Assembly (NCBI GenBank): GCA_963797475.1 | Contig: CAWCPR010000001.1 | Span: 2,232,001 to 2,296,000 of the forward strand | DNA: 64,000 bases | Direction of reading: 5' to 3' | From: CAWCPR01 sp963797475 | GTDB lineage: Bacteria > Chloroflexota > Anaerolineae > Anaerolineales > UBA4823 | Shown here: piece after piece, positions 44,295 to 52,283 of the stretch | Position numbering within the stretch: the stretch's first letter is position 1 | Layout: every line of letters begins with the position of its first letter | Program-made: the position numbers and the translations under genes | The notes under the pieces: generated by a model | Told to the model about the DNA's origin: nothing | The model's database searches: none | What the model saw: only the letters and a program-made list of their open reading frames with translations

Positions 44295-44321
44295 TTGACA
44301 CCCGGCGTGAGTGGTGATAAT
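44295..44321 (+). promoter_or_regulatory. Candidate promoter of the cold-shock gene
   Basis: A perfect TTGACA at 44295-44300 followed by GATAAT at 44316-44321 with a short 15-base spacer. The transcript would have a leader of about 140 bases. Confidence 0.45.
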
Positions 44322-44334
44322 CTTTTCGCCGCAC

Positions 44335-44373
44335 GCTAATCTCCCGAAAAGAATTAGCTGCGTTTTATGCAGC
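44335..44373 (+). promoter_or_regulatory. Tandem hairpins in the cold-shock mRNA leader
   Basis: GCTAAT (44335-44340) can pair with ATTAGC (44353-44358), and GCTGC (44357-44361) with GCAGC (44369-44373). The two hairpins overlap by two bases and so would compete, as expected of the temperature-sensitive leaders of csp genes. That role is inferred. Confidence 0.35.
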
Positions 44374-44464
44374 CTGTTCGAGCCATCCTGCCGTACTGGC
44401 CGGAAAGTTTTTGAGCGCGCTGTGGCTGCGTAAAATGTTCGTACTTTTGTGAGGAGAGTTAAAG

Positions 44465-44674
44465 ATGTCAAAACGTATCGTCGGGACCGTCAAATGGTTT
44501 AATTCTGCCAAGGGCTACGGGTTTATCGGTAGCGAGAGCGGAGAGGATGTATTCGTCCACTTTTCCGCCATCAATTACAATGGCTACCGCCGCCTGGAAA
44601 AAGGCCAGCAGGTAGAGTTTTCGATCGAAGAAAGCCCAAAAGGTTTGCAGGCCTCCAGTGTGGTTCCGCTATAA
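44465..44674 (+). CDS. Cold shock protein (CspA family)
   Basis: A 69-residue single CSD-domain RNA chaperone. RNP1 is KGYGFIGSE and RNP2 is VFVHFSAI; the start GTVKWFNSAKGYGF is the family hallmark. AGGAG is seven bases before the ATG. It ends in a long hairpin terminator at 44721. It stands alone with its own promoter and leader. Confidence 0.95.
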   Translation: MSKRIVGTVKWFNSAKGYGFIGSESGEDVFVHFSAINYNGYRRLEKGQQVEFSIEESPKGLQASSVVPL

Positions 44675-44720
44675 GCGAAGCGATCCGGTTATTTAAAATC
44701 TTATCGCAGCTTTGAAAGAC

Positions 44721-44757
44721 AACTCAACGGGGCCGCATGAAACGGCTCCGTTGAGTT
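44721..44757. terminator. Strong hairpin between cold-shock gene and convergent lipoprotein gene
   Basis: A 15-position stem (AACTCAACGGGGCCG with CGGCTCCGTTGAGTT, one G-T pair) around the loop CATGAAA. There is no clean T-run, but the position between two convergent genes fits a shared terminator. Confidence 0.6.
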
Positions 44758-44810
44758 GACTGGACACTTCTTACAAGAAACCAACAGCGGTAAATTGGGG
44801 AAAAGCCGCT

Positions 44811-45704
44811 TCAGTGCAGTTTCTGAATAACGCCAAGATAAACCGATCCGGTCGTTGCGCTAACGCCAGGCGCCCATGGCTCTCCTGGCATCTTCCACCC
44901 GCAGGTCTCAAAGACCGCCAGCGGCATATCGGGGCGGATATGGGTCGCGAAGGCCGGGTCCAGGTTTTCAGCCAGTTTGAGCGCCTCTTCAACCGGCAGG
45001 GCGAAATAAGCGTCCACATCGCCAGCAGGGATGCGGGTCAGCGCTACCAGCTCGAATCCCGCCACCGTTTTCTTCCCCTGGGAAATCGTGACAGCGGCCC
45101 CTTGCAGCGCCTTAAGATTTGTCTGCACTTGTTTGCGGGTAAATGCGGCCTGATTTAATCCACTGCCTTCTACAGCATGGCGAAAAGCCTGGCCCTCCCC
45201 GCCTACCCCCGAATGAACTGTGATAAAAGTGACCTCCTGCCTGTTTCCCGTCCTGAAGACACTGATGCAGGCGTGCTGGTCCCCGAAGATACAGGTATCG
45301 CCGGGGTAAAAACTGATGATGATTGGCCTGCCCAGGTTCACCTGTGTTCCGGAGGGACGGATCTGGATGTTCACCCGCTTGCGCTGGTTGGTGAAATCGA
45401 TCCGGTAAAAATCGAGGGACGGGGCGGGCAGGGGGGTGGGCTGCTTTTCGGGCTGTGCAGGGGCTTGCAGCACGGGGATGAGGCCCACACGAGCGGCGAG
45501 GCGCGGGTTGGAAGGCGTTCGCGTGATCCGAGGCGCGGCCAGGGAAACCGCAGTTGGAGCCGGATTGGTAACCGCCAGCGCCACCTCTTGGGGTGGGGAC
45601 TCCGTTTGGCCGGAAGAGCAAGCCAGCAGGGCAGCCAGAAGTCCGGCGGCTGCCAGCACGGCCGGCCCGATCCAGCGGCCTCGAAGACCTAAGATTTTTT
45701 CCAT
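44811..45704 (-). CDS. Lipoprotein of unknown function
   Basis: A 297-residue exported lipoprotein with a signal peptide (IGPAVLAAAGLLAALLAC, lipobox LLAC at about residues 26-29). A low-complexity Pro/Thr/Gln linker follows to about residue 95, then a folded domain with TQVNLGRPIIISFYPGDTC, EVTFITVHSGVGGEGQAF and LAVFETCGWKMPGEP. Two Cys pairs could form disulfides. No family recognised. Its start overlaps the end of the Thr-Pro-rich protein gene by 16 bases, so both belong to one two-gene unit. Confidence 0.72.
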   Translation of the reverse strand: MEKILGLRGRWIGPAVLAAAGLLAALLACSSGQTESPPQEVALAVTNPAPTAVSLAAPRITRTPSNPRLAARVGLIPVLQAPAQPEKQPTPLPAPSLDFYRIDFTNQRKRVNIQIRPSGTQVNLGRPIIISFYPGDTCIFGDQHACISVFRTGNRQEVTFITVHSGVGGEGQAFRHAVEGSGLNQAAFTRKQVQTNLKALQGAAVTISQGKKTVAGFELVALTRIPAGDVDAYFALPVEEALKLAENLDPAFATHIRPDMPLAVFETCGWKMPGEPWAPGVSATTGSVYLGVIQKLH

Positions 45705-46615
45705 AATTTGCTAATCGACCAGGCAATGACGGCTCCAGCCAGGACGATCAATGTTAATTCAATCCCTGCAACCTGGTTGAACCATTGGGCGTTTCCGCCG
45801 CCGCCGGGGCGTGGGGGGCGTGTTGGGGTGGGAGTCGGGCTGCTTTGCGGGGTGGCTAACGTGGCCGTTGGCGTGGCAGAACCTGGGGTGGGCGTGAGCG
45901 TGATCGAAGGTGTAGGCGTGATGGTAGGCGTCTGAGTGGGCGTTGGCGTGGTCGACGCGGTAGGCGTCGCCGAGGCGGTGGGCGTAGCCGTGACCGTCGG
46001 CGTCGGCGTGACCGTGGGGGTTTGGGTCACTGTGGGGGTTTGAGTCACCGTGGGTGTGCTGCTGGGCGTGAAAGTTGGGCTGGGCGGGGTTTCCGTGTTC
46101 GCCGGCGGGGTAGCAAGGATGCGATATGTCCTCAGGCTCTGGATGCCTGAGCCGCAGAAGAAAGTGTCATCGTCGATCCGCGAGCAGGTTGTGCCTATAA
46201 GCGGCGCCGGTAAGCCAACTTCGATGCAATAAGCGAACAACTCCCAACCCTGGTCGTGGCATATTTTGAAGCGCTGACGAGGCTCAGGCAGGCCGGGCAC
46301 GAAGCCGATCCCCAGGTCTTTGCATACGTACCAGCCATCGACCGGCATAACATCCAACGGCATGAACATTTCGCTGATCACCGAGAAAGCCGAGGCGGGG
46401 AGGGGCTTGCCGGGCGGGCGCGTTATCAGCCAGACAGCAACGGTGAGCAAGACCATAAAGGTCAGAGCGACGGACAGATAGACGCTCAGCCGTGTCAGCT
46501 CGTGGCGGTCGTGGAGGCGCCGCGCCAATGCAGCTCGCGCAGCCGGAATTCTCTGGAAAGCGGAATGGAACTTATCGCCAGCCTGTTGCAGCTTTGTTCT
46601 TTTGGTTACATCCAT
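45689..46615 (-). CDS. Membrane protein with Thr-Pro-rich extracellular stalk
   Basis: A 308-residue protein. It has a first membrane segment (LSVYLSVALTFMVLLTVAVW), a Cys-containing folded domain of about 90 residues (YVCKDLGIGFVPGLPE), a stalk of about 90 residues made of TPT repeats, and a C-terminal membrane anchor (LTLIVLAGAVIAWSISKLW). Both ends are membrane-bound, so the stalk would loop outside. Such Thr-Pro stalks are commonly O-glycosylated or span the cell wall. ATG at 46615 is my choice; the ribosome site is poor. It is the first gene of a pair with the lipoprotein gene. Confidence 0.68.
   Translation of the reverse strand: MDVTKRTKLQQAGDKFHSAFQRIPAARAALARRLHDRHELTRLSVYLSVALTFMVLLTVAVWLITRPPGKPLPASAFSVISEMFMPLDVMPVDGWYVCKDLGIGFVPGLPEPRQRFKICHDQGWELFAYCIEVGLPAPLIGTTCSRIDDDTFFCGSGIQSLRTYRILATPPANTETPPSPTFTPSSTPTVTQTPTVTQTPTVTPTPTVTATPTASATPTASTTPTPTQTPTITPTPSITLTPTPGSATPTATLATPQSSPTPTPTRPPRPGGGGNAQWFNQVAGIELTLIVLAGAVIAWSISKLWKKS
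45905..46110 (-). repeat. Tandem repeats encoding the Thr-Pro stalk
   Basis: Degenerate short units, clearest as an 18-base unit around 46015-46060, encoding TQTPTVTQTPTV-like peptide. Length changes by slippage would stay in frame. Confidence 0.7.
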
Positions 46616-46892
46616 CACAAGGGATGGTCCTCTCCCTCGAGTTAAGAATGCCCAGATTGTTATGTTATATGCGTGGTGGGGCAGTGGGTCACGAATCTCT
46701 AAATCAGTGGTAGCATGATTCATGCCAACCTTGCGATTCTCGGGCAGCAAATTCATTTTGTCGCCGGACCGCTCCGGGTGTCCTCCCTGAGAGACTAAAA
46801 GTGCATTCCCACCCTGCTTTCCAGACCTTGCAAAATCGTCAGCTTACAGGCACCTTACGAATGCGTTAAGGGCCAGTTAAGTCATTTAAGGC

Positions 46893-46898
46893 TATAAT
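46893..46898 (+). promoter_or_regulatory. -10 element of short RNA unit 1
   Basis: A perfect TATAAT, with the hairpin GACGCT starting six bases after it, exactly as at 50567-50572 in unit 2. No consensus -35 box is seen in either unit. Confidence 0.45.
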
Positions 46899-46904
46899 GA
46901 TGCC

Positions 46905-46958
46905 GACGCTTGAGCGAGTGTCACACAAAAAGGGCAGCCCACCGGTGTGCCCTTTTTT
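46905..46958 (+). ncRNA. Candidate tiny structured RNA, unit 1
   Basis: A unit of about 54 bases: hairpin GACGCT-TGAGCG-AGTGTC, a short spacer, then terminator stem AAAAAGGGCA/TGCCCTTTTT with T-run. Unit 2 at 50579-50630 has the same layout, same loop TGAGCG, same 3' arm AGTGTC and base changes in the 5' arm that keep pairing (GCT versus ATT). The terminator stems differ in sequence. It lies 375 bases before the NEW3 gene. Expression is not shown; the repeated layout and covarying stem are the evidence. Confidence 0.45.
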
Positions 46959-46997
46959 GCTCTTTTGGATCTCCCCCTCCCATTCGAATCCTGTCTA

Positions 46998-47140
46998 TTA
47001 ATTCAAACGCGCCAGTTGCTGCGCTGCGGCTTGCATTCTGCTCCGGATCGGCTGAGCATCCGCAGCCTCAGGAAAGCGCTGCAGGTAATTTTCGTAGAAT
47101 TGGGCGCATTCTTCAGCACTGAGTAAGGCGCCGCCGGCCT
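46998..47140 (-). pseudogene. C-terminal fragment of a TPR-like protein
   Basis: A minus-strand frame ending at TAA 46998-47000 reads GALLSAEECAQFYENYLQRF, then PEAADAQPIRSRMQAAAQQL and ARLN. The pattern matches the last repeat and tail of tetratricopeptide or transglutaminase-like proteins (YL-RFPEA-DA--I--R). It has no start codon and an in-frame TAG sits just upstream, so it looks like a leftover of a deleted gene. Confidence 0.4.
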
Positions 47141-47332
47141 GCTAAACCCTCAGGAACAAAACGACATTCAACCGCTTCGTCCATTTAAGGTACTCATAAG
47201 CTTGGCTTTAAGCTCGTATAAGGACAAAGATCAAATTGTGAATATGATTCGTGTTTGGACTGTGATATCCGAGGTGGGTTGATTACCGCCATATACAGTA
47301 CGAACGTTTATTCATTTGATGGAGGATCCAAA

Positions 47333-48511
47333 ATGCGCCGGTTCTGGATAATTCCACTGCTGATTTCCCTGGCATTCATTGCGTTCAAGTCGCCAACGCT
47401 TGTATTGGCCCAGGAGGCTACGCCGACGAGTGCAGCGCCGCAGTTATCTCTTTACACCGATTTTCCCAGCCAGGTGATCGGCCTCGGGGAAACCGCCAGC
47501 TTCAGCTTGAAGCTGAAAGTCGAAAACACCTCTCAAACCGTGCAGTTGAAGATGGAAACGATCCCTCAAGACTGGACAGCTACTTTTCGGGGCGGCGGAC
47601 AAATTATCCAATCGGCCCACCTGGAACCCGACAACACGGGGCAGGTCGATCTCAGGCTCGATCCACCGAGCGGCGAACAGTCGGGAACGTATAATTTCGT
47701 CGTCCTCGCCCAGGGAGACCAGCTCAAGGCCGAGCTTCCCATTCAACTAACCGTGCAGGAGAAACTGCCGCCGCGCATGTCCCTATCTGTAGACCTGCCG
47801 ACGATCGTCGGCACGCCCAAGACCACTTTTCGCTACAACGCTACCCTCAAGAACGAGGGGGATGAGGATCTGTCCGTCAACCTGGTTCCCGACGCGCCCA
47901 GCGAATTTCAGGTTACTTTTCAGCTTTCCGGCCAGGACGTATCCAACATCCCCTTGCCCGCCAACAGCTCGAAAAGCCTGAGCGTCCAGGCCCAACCGGT
48001 CGGAAATGTCCAGGCCGGCAGCTACCCGATTGTCGTCCATGCCCAGGGCGGGGACGCCAACGCGGACCTCAACCTGGAGGCGGATGTGACCGGGCAGACC
48101 AGCCTGAGCGTGACCTCTCCGGATGGGCGCCTTTCGGGGCAGGCTTACGTCGGGCGCGATACCTCGCTTAAGGTTATTGTCAGCAACACTGGCTCTGCCC
48201 CGGCGCACGGCGTCGAGGTGAGCTCGACCTCGCCATCCGGGTGGACCGTTAATTTCGATCCGAAGCAGATCGATTCGATCCCGGCCGGACAACAAGTGGA
48301 GGTCAACGCCACCATCCATCCTTCCGACCAATCCGTCGCCGGCGATTATATGATTACCGTCAACGCCAAGCCGGCGGATGGCAGCAACCAATCGGCGGAT
48401 TTTCGCATCACGGTGCTGACCTCCACGCTTTGGGGGGTAGCCGGCATCGGCCTGATCGCAGTAGCCTTAGGCGTCGTCGCCCTGGCTGTGATGCGCTTCG
48501 GCCGGCGCTAG
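47333..48511 (+). CDS. NEW3-domain membrane-anchored surface protein
   Basis: A 392-residue exported protein: signal peptide (RFWIIPLLISLAFIAFKSP), three beta-sandwich repeats of the NEW3/CARDB type (for example ETASFSLKLKVENTSQTVQL and TSLKVIVSNTGSAPAHGVEV), and a C-terminal membrane anchor (GVAGIGLIAVALGVVALAV) with a basic tail. It is the first gene of an operon with an ABC-2 transporter and probably forms its extracytoplasmic part (inference from gene order, which is common in Chloroflexota). GGAGG lies eight bases before the ATG. Confidence 0.85.
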   Translation: MRRFWIIPLLISLAFIAFKSPTLVLAQEATPTSAAPQLSLYTDFPSQVIGLGETASFSLKLKVENTSQTVQLKMETIPQDWTATFRGGGQIIQSAHLEPDNTGQVDLRLDPPSGEQSGTYNFVVLAQGDQLKAELPIQLTVQEKLPPRMSLSVDLPTIVGTPKTTFRYNATLKNEGDEDLSVNLVPDAPSEFQVTFQLSGQDVSNIPLPANSSKSLSVQAQPVGNVQAGSYPIVVHAQGGDANADLNLEADVTGQTSLSVTSPDGRLSGQAYVGRDTSLKVIVSNTGSAPAHGVEVSSTSPSGWTVNFDPKQIDSIPAGQQVEVNATIHPSDQSVAGDYMITVNAKPADGSNQSADFRITVLTSTLWGVAGIGLIAVALGVVALAVMRFGRR

Positions 48512-48522
48512 GAGGCCAGCCG

Positions 48523-49467
48523 ATGAGCGATCTTGTTGTTGAAACCAAAGATCTGACCAAGAAGTATGGCAACTTTGTGGCCGTGGACAATCTAGACCTG
48601 GCGGTCAAGCGAGGAGAAGTCTTCGGACTGCTCGGGCCGAATGGGGCCGGGAAAACTACAACGATCCTGATGCTGCTGGGTTTGACCGAACCCTCCTCCG
48701 GGCGGGTGCGTGTCCTGGGATTTGACCCGGCGCGCCGGCCCCTGAGCGTGAAGGCGCACGTGGGTTATATGCCGGACGAAATCGGATTTTACGACGAGCT
48801 GACCGCCCGTGAAAATTTGATCTACACCACCAAGCTCAACGGCATCCCACGCAAGGAAGCTTCCCAGCGCATCGACGAATCCCTGGAGCGCGTCGGGCTC
48901 AGCACGGTGGCCGACCAGCGAGTATCCACGTTCTCACACGGGATGCGCCAGCGTCTGGGGGTGGCGGACGTTTTGATTAAGCAGCCTGAATTAATCATTA
49001 TGGATGAGCCCACCCAGGGGTTAGACCCCGAAGGTGCGCGCGAGTTCTTGCAGATGATCCACAGCTTGAAAGAGGAGTCCATCTCGATCCTCTTATCTTC
49101 CCACTTGCTTTACCAGGTGCAGGCTGTTTGCGACCGGGTGGGTTTGTTCAACCACGGGCGCATGGTGCTGGATGGCACGGTGGCAGAGCTGGCCCAACGC
49201 GTGCTTGGCGGCGCCTACCGGATTTATATGGAGGTGGAAGGCCCGGAGGCGACCATGATGGAAGCTTTGGGAGGTTTGCCGGGGGCGGTCAAAGTCCGCC
49301 GCCTGGACACACGCGTTTATGAAGTCGAGGCGAAGAGCGACCTGCGGGCAGAGGCCGCCACAGCGGCAGTCCACTGCGGCGGCAGGCTGCTCAAACTGGA
49401 CGTGGAAACCCAGAGCCTGGACGATATCTACGCCCGCTATTTCCAGGAGGTGGAACATGGCAGTTGA
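48523..49467 (+). CDS. ABC transporter ATP-binding protein
   Basis: A 314-residue ABC ATPase of the ABC-2 (drug/NatA-like) group. Seen: Walker A GLLGPNGAGKTTTI, the Q-loop LMLLGLTEP region, signature TFSHGMRQRLGVADV, Walker B LIIMDEPTQGLDPEG and switch His LLSSHLL. The C-terminal 80 residues form the extra domain usual in this group. GGAGG precedes the ATG 11 bases after the NEW3 gene stop. The permease ATG overlaps its 3' end. Confidence 0.93.
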   Translation: MSDLVVETKDLTKKYGNFVAVDNLDLAVKRGEVFGLLGPNGAGKTTTILMLLGLTEPSSGRVRVLGFDPARRPLSVKAHVGYMPDEIGFYDELTARENLIYTTKLNGIPRKEASQRIDESLERVGLSTVADQRVSTFSHGMRQRLGVADVLIKQPELIIMDEPTQGLDPEGAREFLQMIHSLKEESISILLSSHLLYQVQAVCDRVGLFNHGRMVLDGTVAELAQRVLGGAYRIYMEVEGPEATMMEALGGLPGAVKVRRLDTRVYEVEAKSDLRAEAATAAVHCGGRLLKLDVETQSLDDIYARYFQEVEHGS

Positions 49468-50473
49468 TGCAAAGCGTGCTCAAAACGAGCGTGCTCGCAG
49501 CGAGCAGGCTCGCCCCCATCGTGTGCGTGAGGGCTCACCCTGGACCGGCCTGGGGGCAGTTATCGCCAAGGAAATGGCGGATCACCTGACCAGCGCGCGC
49601 ATGCGCATTCTCGAGATCCTGATCGTTTTAACCGCCAGCGGCACGATTTACGCTGCGGCCCAGAGCTTGAAAGACACGGTTGGCCAGGATCGTTTCCTGT
49701 TTCTCAAGCTGTTTACAACCGCCCGCGATCCGCTGCCAAACTTCGCCAGTTTCCTGGTTTTCCTGGTGCCGCTGATTTCCATCGCCCTGGCCTTCGACGC
49801 GATCAATGGCGAGTTTAACCGCAGGACGCTCTCGCGCGTTTTGGCGCAGCCGATTTACCGGGACGCCCTGCTGCTGGGTAAGTTCCTGGCGGGTCTGTTC
49901 ACCCTGGCGCTGGTATTCACGGCGATCTGGCTGCTGATTTACGGCCTGGGCATTATCACATTGGGTCTGCCGCCCAGCACCGAGGAAGTCGGGCGCAGCT
50001 TATGGTTCCTGCTCAGCACCGTGGTTTACGGCGGCATCTGGCTGGCGCTGGCGATGACGTTCTCGATCGTTTTCCGCCAGTCGGCCACGGCCGCGCTGGC
50101 CGCGATCTCCGTCTGGCTCTTATTCACCGTGTTCTGGCAGATGCTGACCGGTCTGCTGGCCCAACTTTTAAAGCCGATCCAGTTTGGCCTGCCTCAGGAG
50201 GTGCTGGCGCAGGCCCAACTGCAACTGGCGCTGACGCGCATCTCTCCCAACACGCTCTACGGCGAGGCTATGTTCGCATTGCTCCAACCCACCGTTCGAT
50301 CGCTCGGGTTTATTTTGCCCTCCCAGGTCGAGGGGGCCATCCCCGGAACGCCCCTTTCACTGGGGCAGAGCCTGCTGCTGAGCTGGCCGCAGCTCACCGG
50401 CCTGGTGGCAGCCACCATCCTGTTATTCGCCCTGGGATACGTGCTCTTTCAGCGCCAGGAAATCCGCGCCTGA
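49457..50473 (+). CDS. ABC-2 type transporter permease
   Basis: A 338-residue permease with a charged N-terminal tail built of a small repeat (ERARSEQARPHRVRE) and six or so membrane segments (LEILIVLTASGTIYAA, FLVFLVPLISIALAFDAING, FTLALVFTAIWLLIYGLG and on). FDAINGEFNRRTLSRVLAQP is the typical cytoplasmic motif of NosY-like ABC-2 permeases, which carry FD-I--E---GTL. It overlaps the ATPase gene by 11 bases. Substrate unknown. Confidence 0.9.
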   Translation: MAVDAKRAQNERARSEQARPHRVREGSPWTGLGAVIAKEMADHLTSARMRILEILIVLTASGTIYAAAQSLKDTVGQDRFLFLKLFTTARDPLPNFASFLVFLVPLISIALAFDAINGEFNRRTLSRVLAQPIYRDALLLGKFLAGLFTLALVFTAIWLLIYGLGIITLGLPPSTEEVGRSLWFLLSTVVYGGIWLALAMTFSIVFRQSATAALAAISVWLLFTVFWQMLTGLLAQLLKPIQFGLPQEVLAQAQLQLALTRISPNTLYGEAMFALLQPTVRSLGFILPSQVEGAIPGTPLSLGQSLLLSWPQLTGLVAATILLFALGYVLFQRQEIRA

Positions 50474-50566
50474 GCTTGACATATTAATGGCTCTTCGGAG
50501 AATTCTGTGAAAAGGTCCAGAGACCCATATTAATGCTGTATTAATGCAAATTGGGTGAAAATTATC

Positions 50567-50572
50567 TATAAT
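50567..50572 (+). promoter_or_regulatory. -10 element of short RNA unit 2
   Basis: A perfect TATAAT six bases before the hairpin of unit 2, same spacing as unit 1. Confidence 0.45.
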
Positions 50573-50578
50573 ATAAGC

Positions 50579-50630
50579 GACATTTGAGCGAGTGTCGCAA
50601 AAAAGACAAACAAGGAAGTTTGTCTTTTTT
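50579..50630 (+). ncRNA. Candidate tiny structured RNA, unit 2
   Basis: A unit of about 52 bases: hairpin GACATT-TGAGCG-AGTGTC, spacer GC, then a 13-base-pair terminator stem (AAAAAAGACAAAC with GTTTGTCTTTTTT, loop AAGGAA). Shares layout, loop and 3' arm with unit 1 at 46905. It lies about 105 bases after the ABC permease gene and could alternatively serve as that operon's terminator, but the separate promoter-like box and conserved 5' hairpin argue for an independent short transcript. Confidence 0.45.
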
Positions 50631-50719
50631 GTTTAAACCCGAATTTCAGATTTGATAGGTCCAATTTTGCTTAAATATGCTAAACTGAATTAAGCTCACT
50701 CAAAAGTGCCTTCGCAGGG

Positions 50720-50760
50720 ACACAAAAGCTTCTGCCTAAAAACGGGCAGGGCTTTTGTGT
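50720..50760. terminator. Long hairpin between convergent genes
   Basis: ACACAAAAGC pairs with GCTTTTGTGT over ten bases, and CTGCC with GGCAG inside, around an A-rich loop. It lies between the plus-strand ABC operon and the minus-strand oxidoreductase, 40 bases past the stop of the latter, and may terminate either. A 16-base perfect palindrome, GCGCGAATATTCGCGC, follows at 50765-50780. Confidence 0.5.
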
Positions 50761-50800
50761 TTAAGCGCGAATATTCGCGCCGGTCATCCGTCCAGCGGAT

Positions 50801-52171
50801 CTACAACTGCCCGCCGCCAGGCTGGTCTGCAAAGTGCTTCAGATAATCCGGGTTCTGGTAGCGCTGCAGCGAGAAATCTTCCGCATAAGGCGGCAGGGGG
50901 TTTTCGCAAAGGTAGGCCGCCAGCAGCTCTCCGGCTGCGCAAGAGGCCATCAGCCCAAAGCCGGAAAGGGCCCCGATCAGGTAAGCGCCCTGGATAGGCA
51001 GCGGGCCGATCAACGGGCGATTCTCACGGGTCTTGGTATAGTAGCCGCCATCCAGATAGGGCCGCGGCAGCCTGTCAAAATAGAGGCTCAAGGCCGGGAT
51101 CATAGCCGCCAGGCCTCGTAGGGCGATCTCAGGATATTGGGGGTCGAGTGGGATAGGCCAGGTGGGGGACATTTCGGTCGTATGATATTCCCAAAGCATT
51201 AAAACAACTGAGGATTCACCCTCGCCTTCCGGGCGGGTGTGCACGCCCGGGGGGAATTCGTCCAGCAGCCAGCCCATCTGTGGATCTCCGGCCAGGTCGA
51301 GGCGCTCCTCCGGCGACCAGGGCAGCTCTTGCGGATCAGTCCAGATCAACAGCGGCGCCTGGCGCGGGATGAGGCCCAGGTGATCTTTAAAAGCGGCCTT
51401 AAGATGCAGCTCGGAGAACACCGGCAGCTCCAGGCCCAGCATCCGAGCGACTTCGTTAATCAGCGGGCCGCCGGCGTTCACAAAACGAGGCGTTTCGATT
51501 CGGTCGCCCCCGGCAAGGCGCACAGCCTGGACCCGCCCGCCGCCAGTCTCCACGGCGCTGATCCGCTCTCGCAGCAGCTCGACCCCGTGCCGGCGGGCCT
51601 GTTCCAGCAAGTAAGCGCCCAATTGTTGGGCGCTGAACCATCCAGCCCGGCGGATATGCAGGCCGGCCGCAGCTTTAGGGGTAATGGTAGGAAAATAATG
51701 GCGCAGCAGGGCCGGTTCCAGGATCAGATCCGCGCCCTCAGGCTGCCCGCTGAAGCCTTGTGAAGCAGCCGGCTGGTAAAGCGGGTCGTGGGGGCTGCCC
51801 GTGTGGATGCGCAGCGGGCCGGCGCCCGACCTGGAGATCGCTTCGGCCTCGACCTGCATGGCAGGGATCTTACCCGCATCGGCAGTCAGGTACAGATAGC
51901 CGCGCCGGTTGAGGTGGAAAGCGTTCCCACTCTCGTCCGCCAGGCGCTCCATCCAGTCGATGCTGCGGTTCATCAGGGCCACCATGGCGTCCCCCGGCCC
52001 GGGCCACCAGTTGCGGTAGCACTCGGTGGACTTGTCGCTGGTCAGGCTGAGCGGCGGGCGTTCATCGACCAGTAGCACGCTGCGCATTCCGCCATTGACG
52101 GCCAGGTGGTAAGCGGCGCTGATGCCGGCGATCCCCGCCCCGCAGATCACGATTTCTTTTGAGAGGGTCAT
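50801..52171 (-). CDS. FAD-dependent oxidoreductase (DAO family)
   Basis: A 456-residue flavoprotein of the D-amino-acid oxidase/sarcosine oxidase family, which oxidises an amine. Seen: the dinucleotide loop EIVICGAGIAGISAAYHLA at residues 6-24, the second FAD Glu region VLLVDERPPL, VQAVRLAGGDRIETPRFVNA closing the Rossmann half, and a C-terminal GLMASCAAGELLAAYL that binds flavin. Substrate unknown. It stands alone, with the RHS remnant upstream and a hairpin downstream. Confidence 0.9.
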   Translation of the reverse strand: MTLSKEIVICGAGIAGISAAYHLAVNGGMRSVLLVDERPPLSLTSDKSTECYRNWWPGPGDAMVALMNRSIDWMERLADESGNAFHLNRRGYLYLTADAGKIPAMQVEAEAISRSGAGPLRIHTGSPHDPLYQPAASQGFSGQPEGADLILEPALLRHYFPTITPKAAAGLHIRRAGWFSAQQLGAYLLEQARRHGVELLRERISAVETGGGRVQAVRLAGGDRIETPRFVNAGGPLINEVARMLGLELPVFSELHLKAAFKDHLGLIPRQAPLLIWTDPQELPWSPEERLDLAGDPQMGWLLDEFPPGVHTRPEGEGESSVVLMLWEYHTTEMSPTWPIPLDPQYPEIALRGLAAMIPALSLYFDRLPRPYLDGGYYTKTRENRPLIGPLPIQGAYLIGALSGFGLMASCAAGELLAAYLCENPLPPYAEDFSLQRYQNPDYLKHFADQPGGGQL

Positions 52172-52283
52172 TTTGTGATTTCCGGCTGAATGTTTTTAGC
52201 GAATTAGGTGTGTTCGCCAGGGGGGAAACTGGCTGCCGGTTAAGTATAACCGGATATCCTTTCTCCGGCGAATCCATAGCTGC
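52172..52283. other. Short gap between oxidoreductase and RHS remnant
   Basis: About 110 bases carrying the oxidoreductase leader on minus strand. Nothing else is seen. Confidence 0.3.

Noticed and set aside
44811..45704. Sortase-like fold in the lipoprotein
   Set aside because: His (VHSG) and Cys (ETCG) come in sortase order but are too far apart and no downstream Arg is found.
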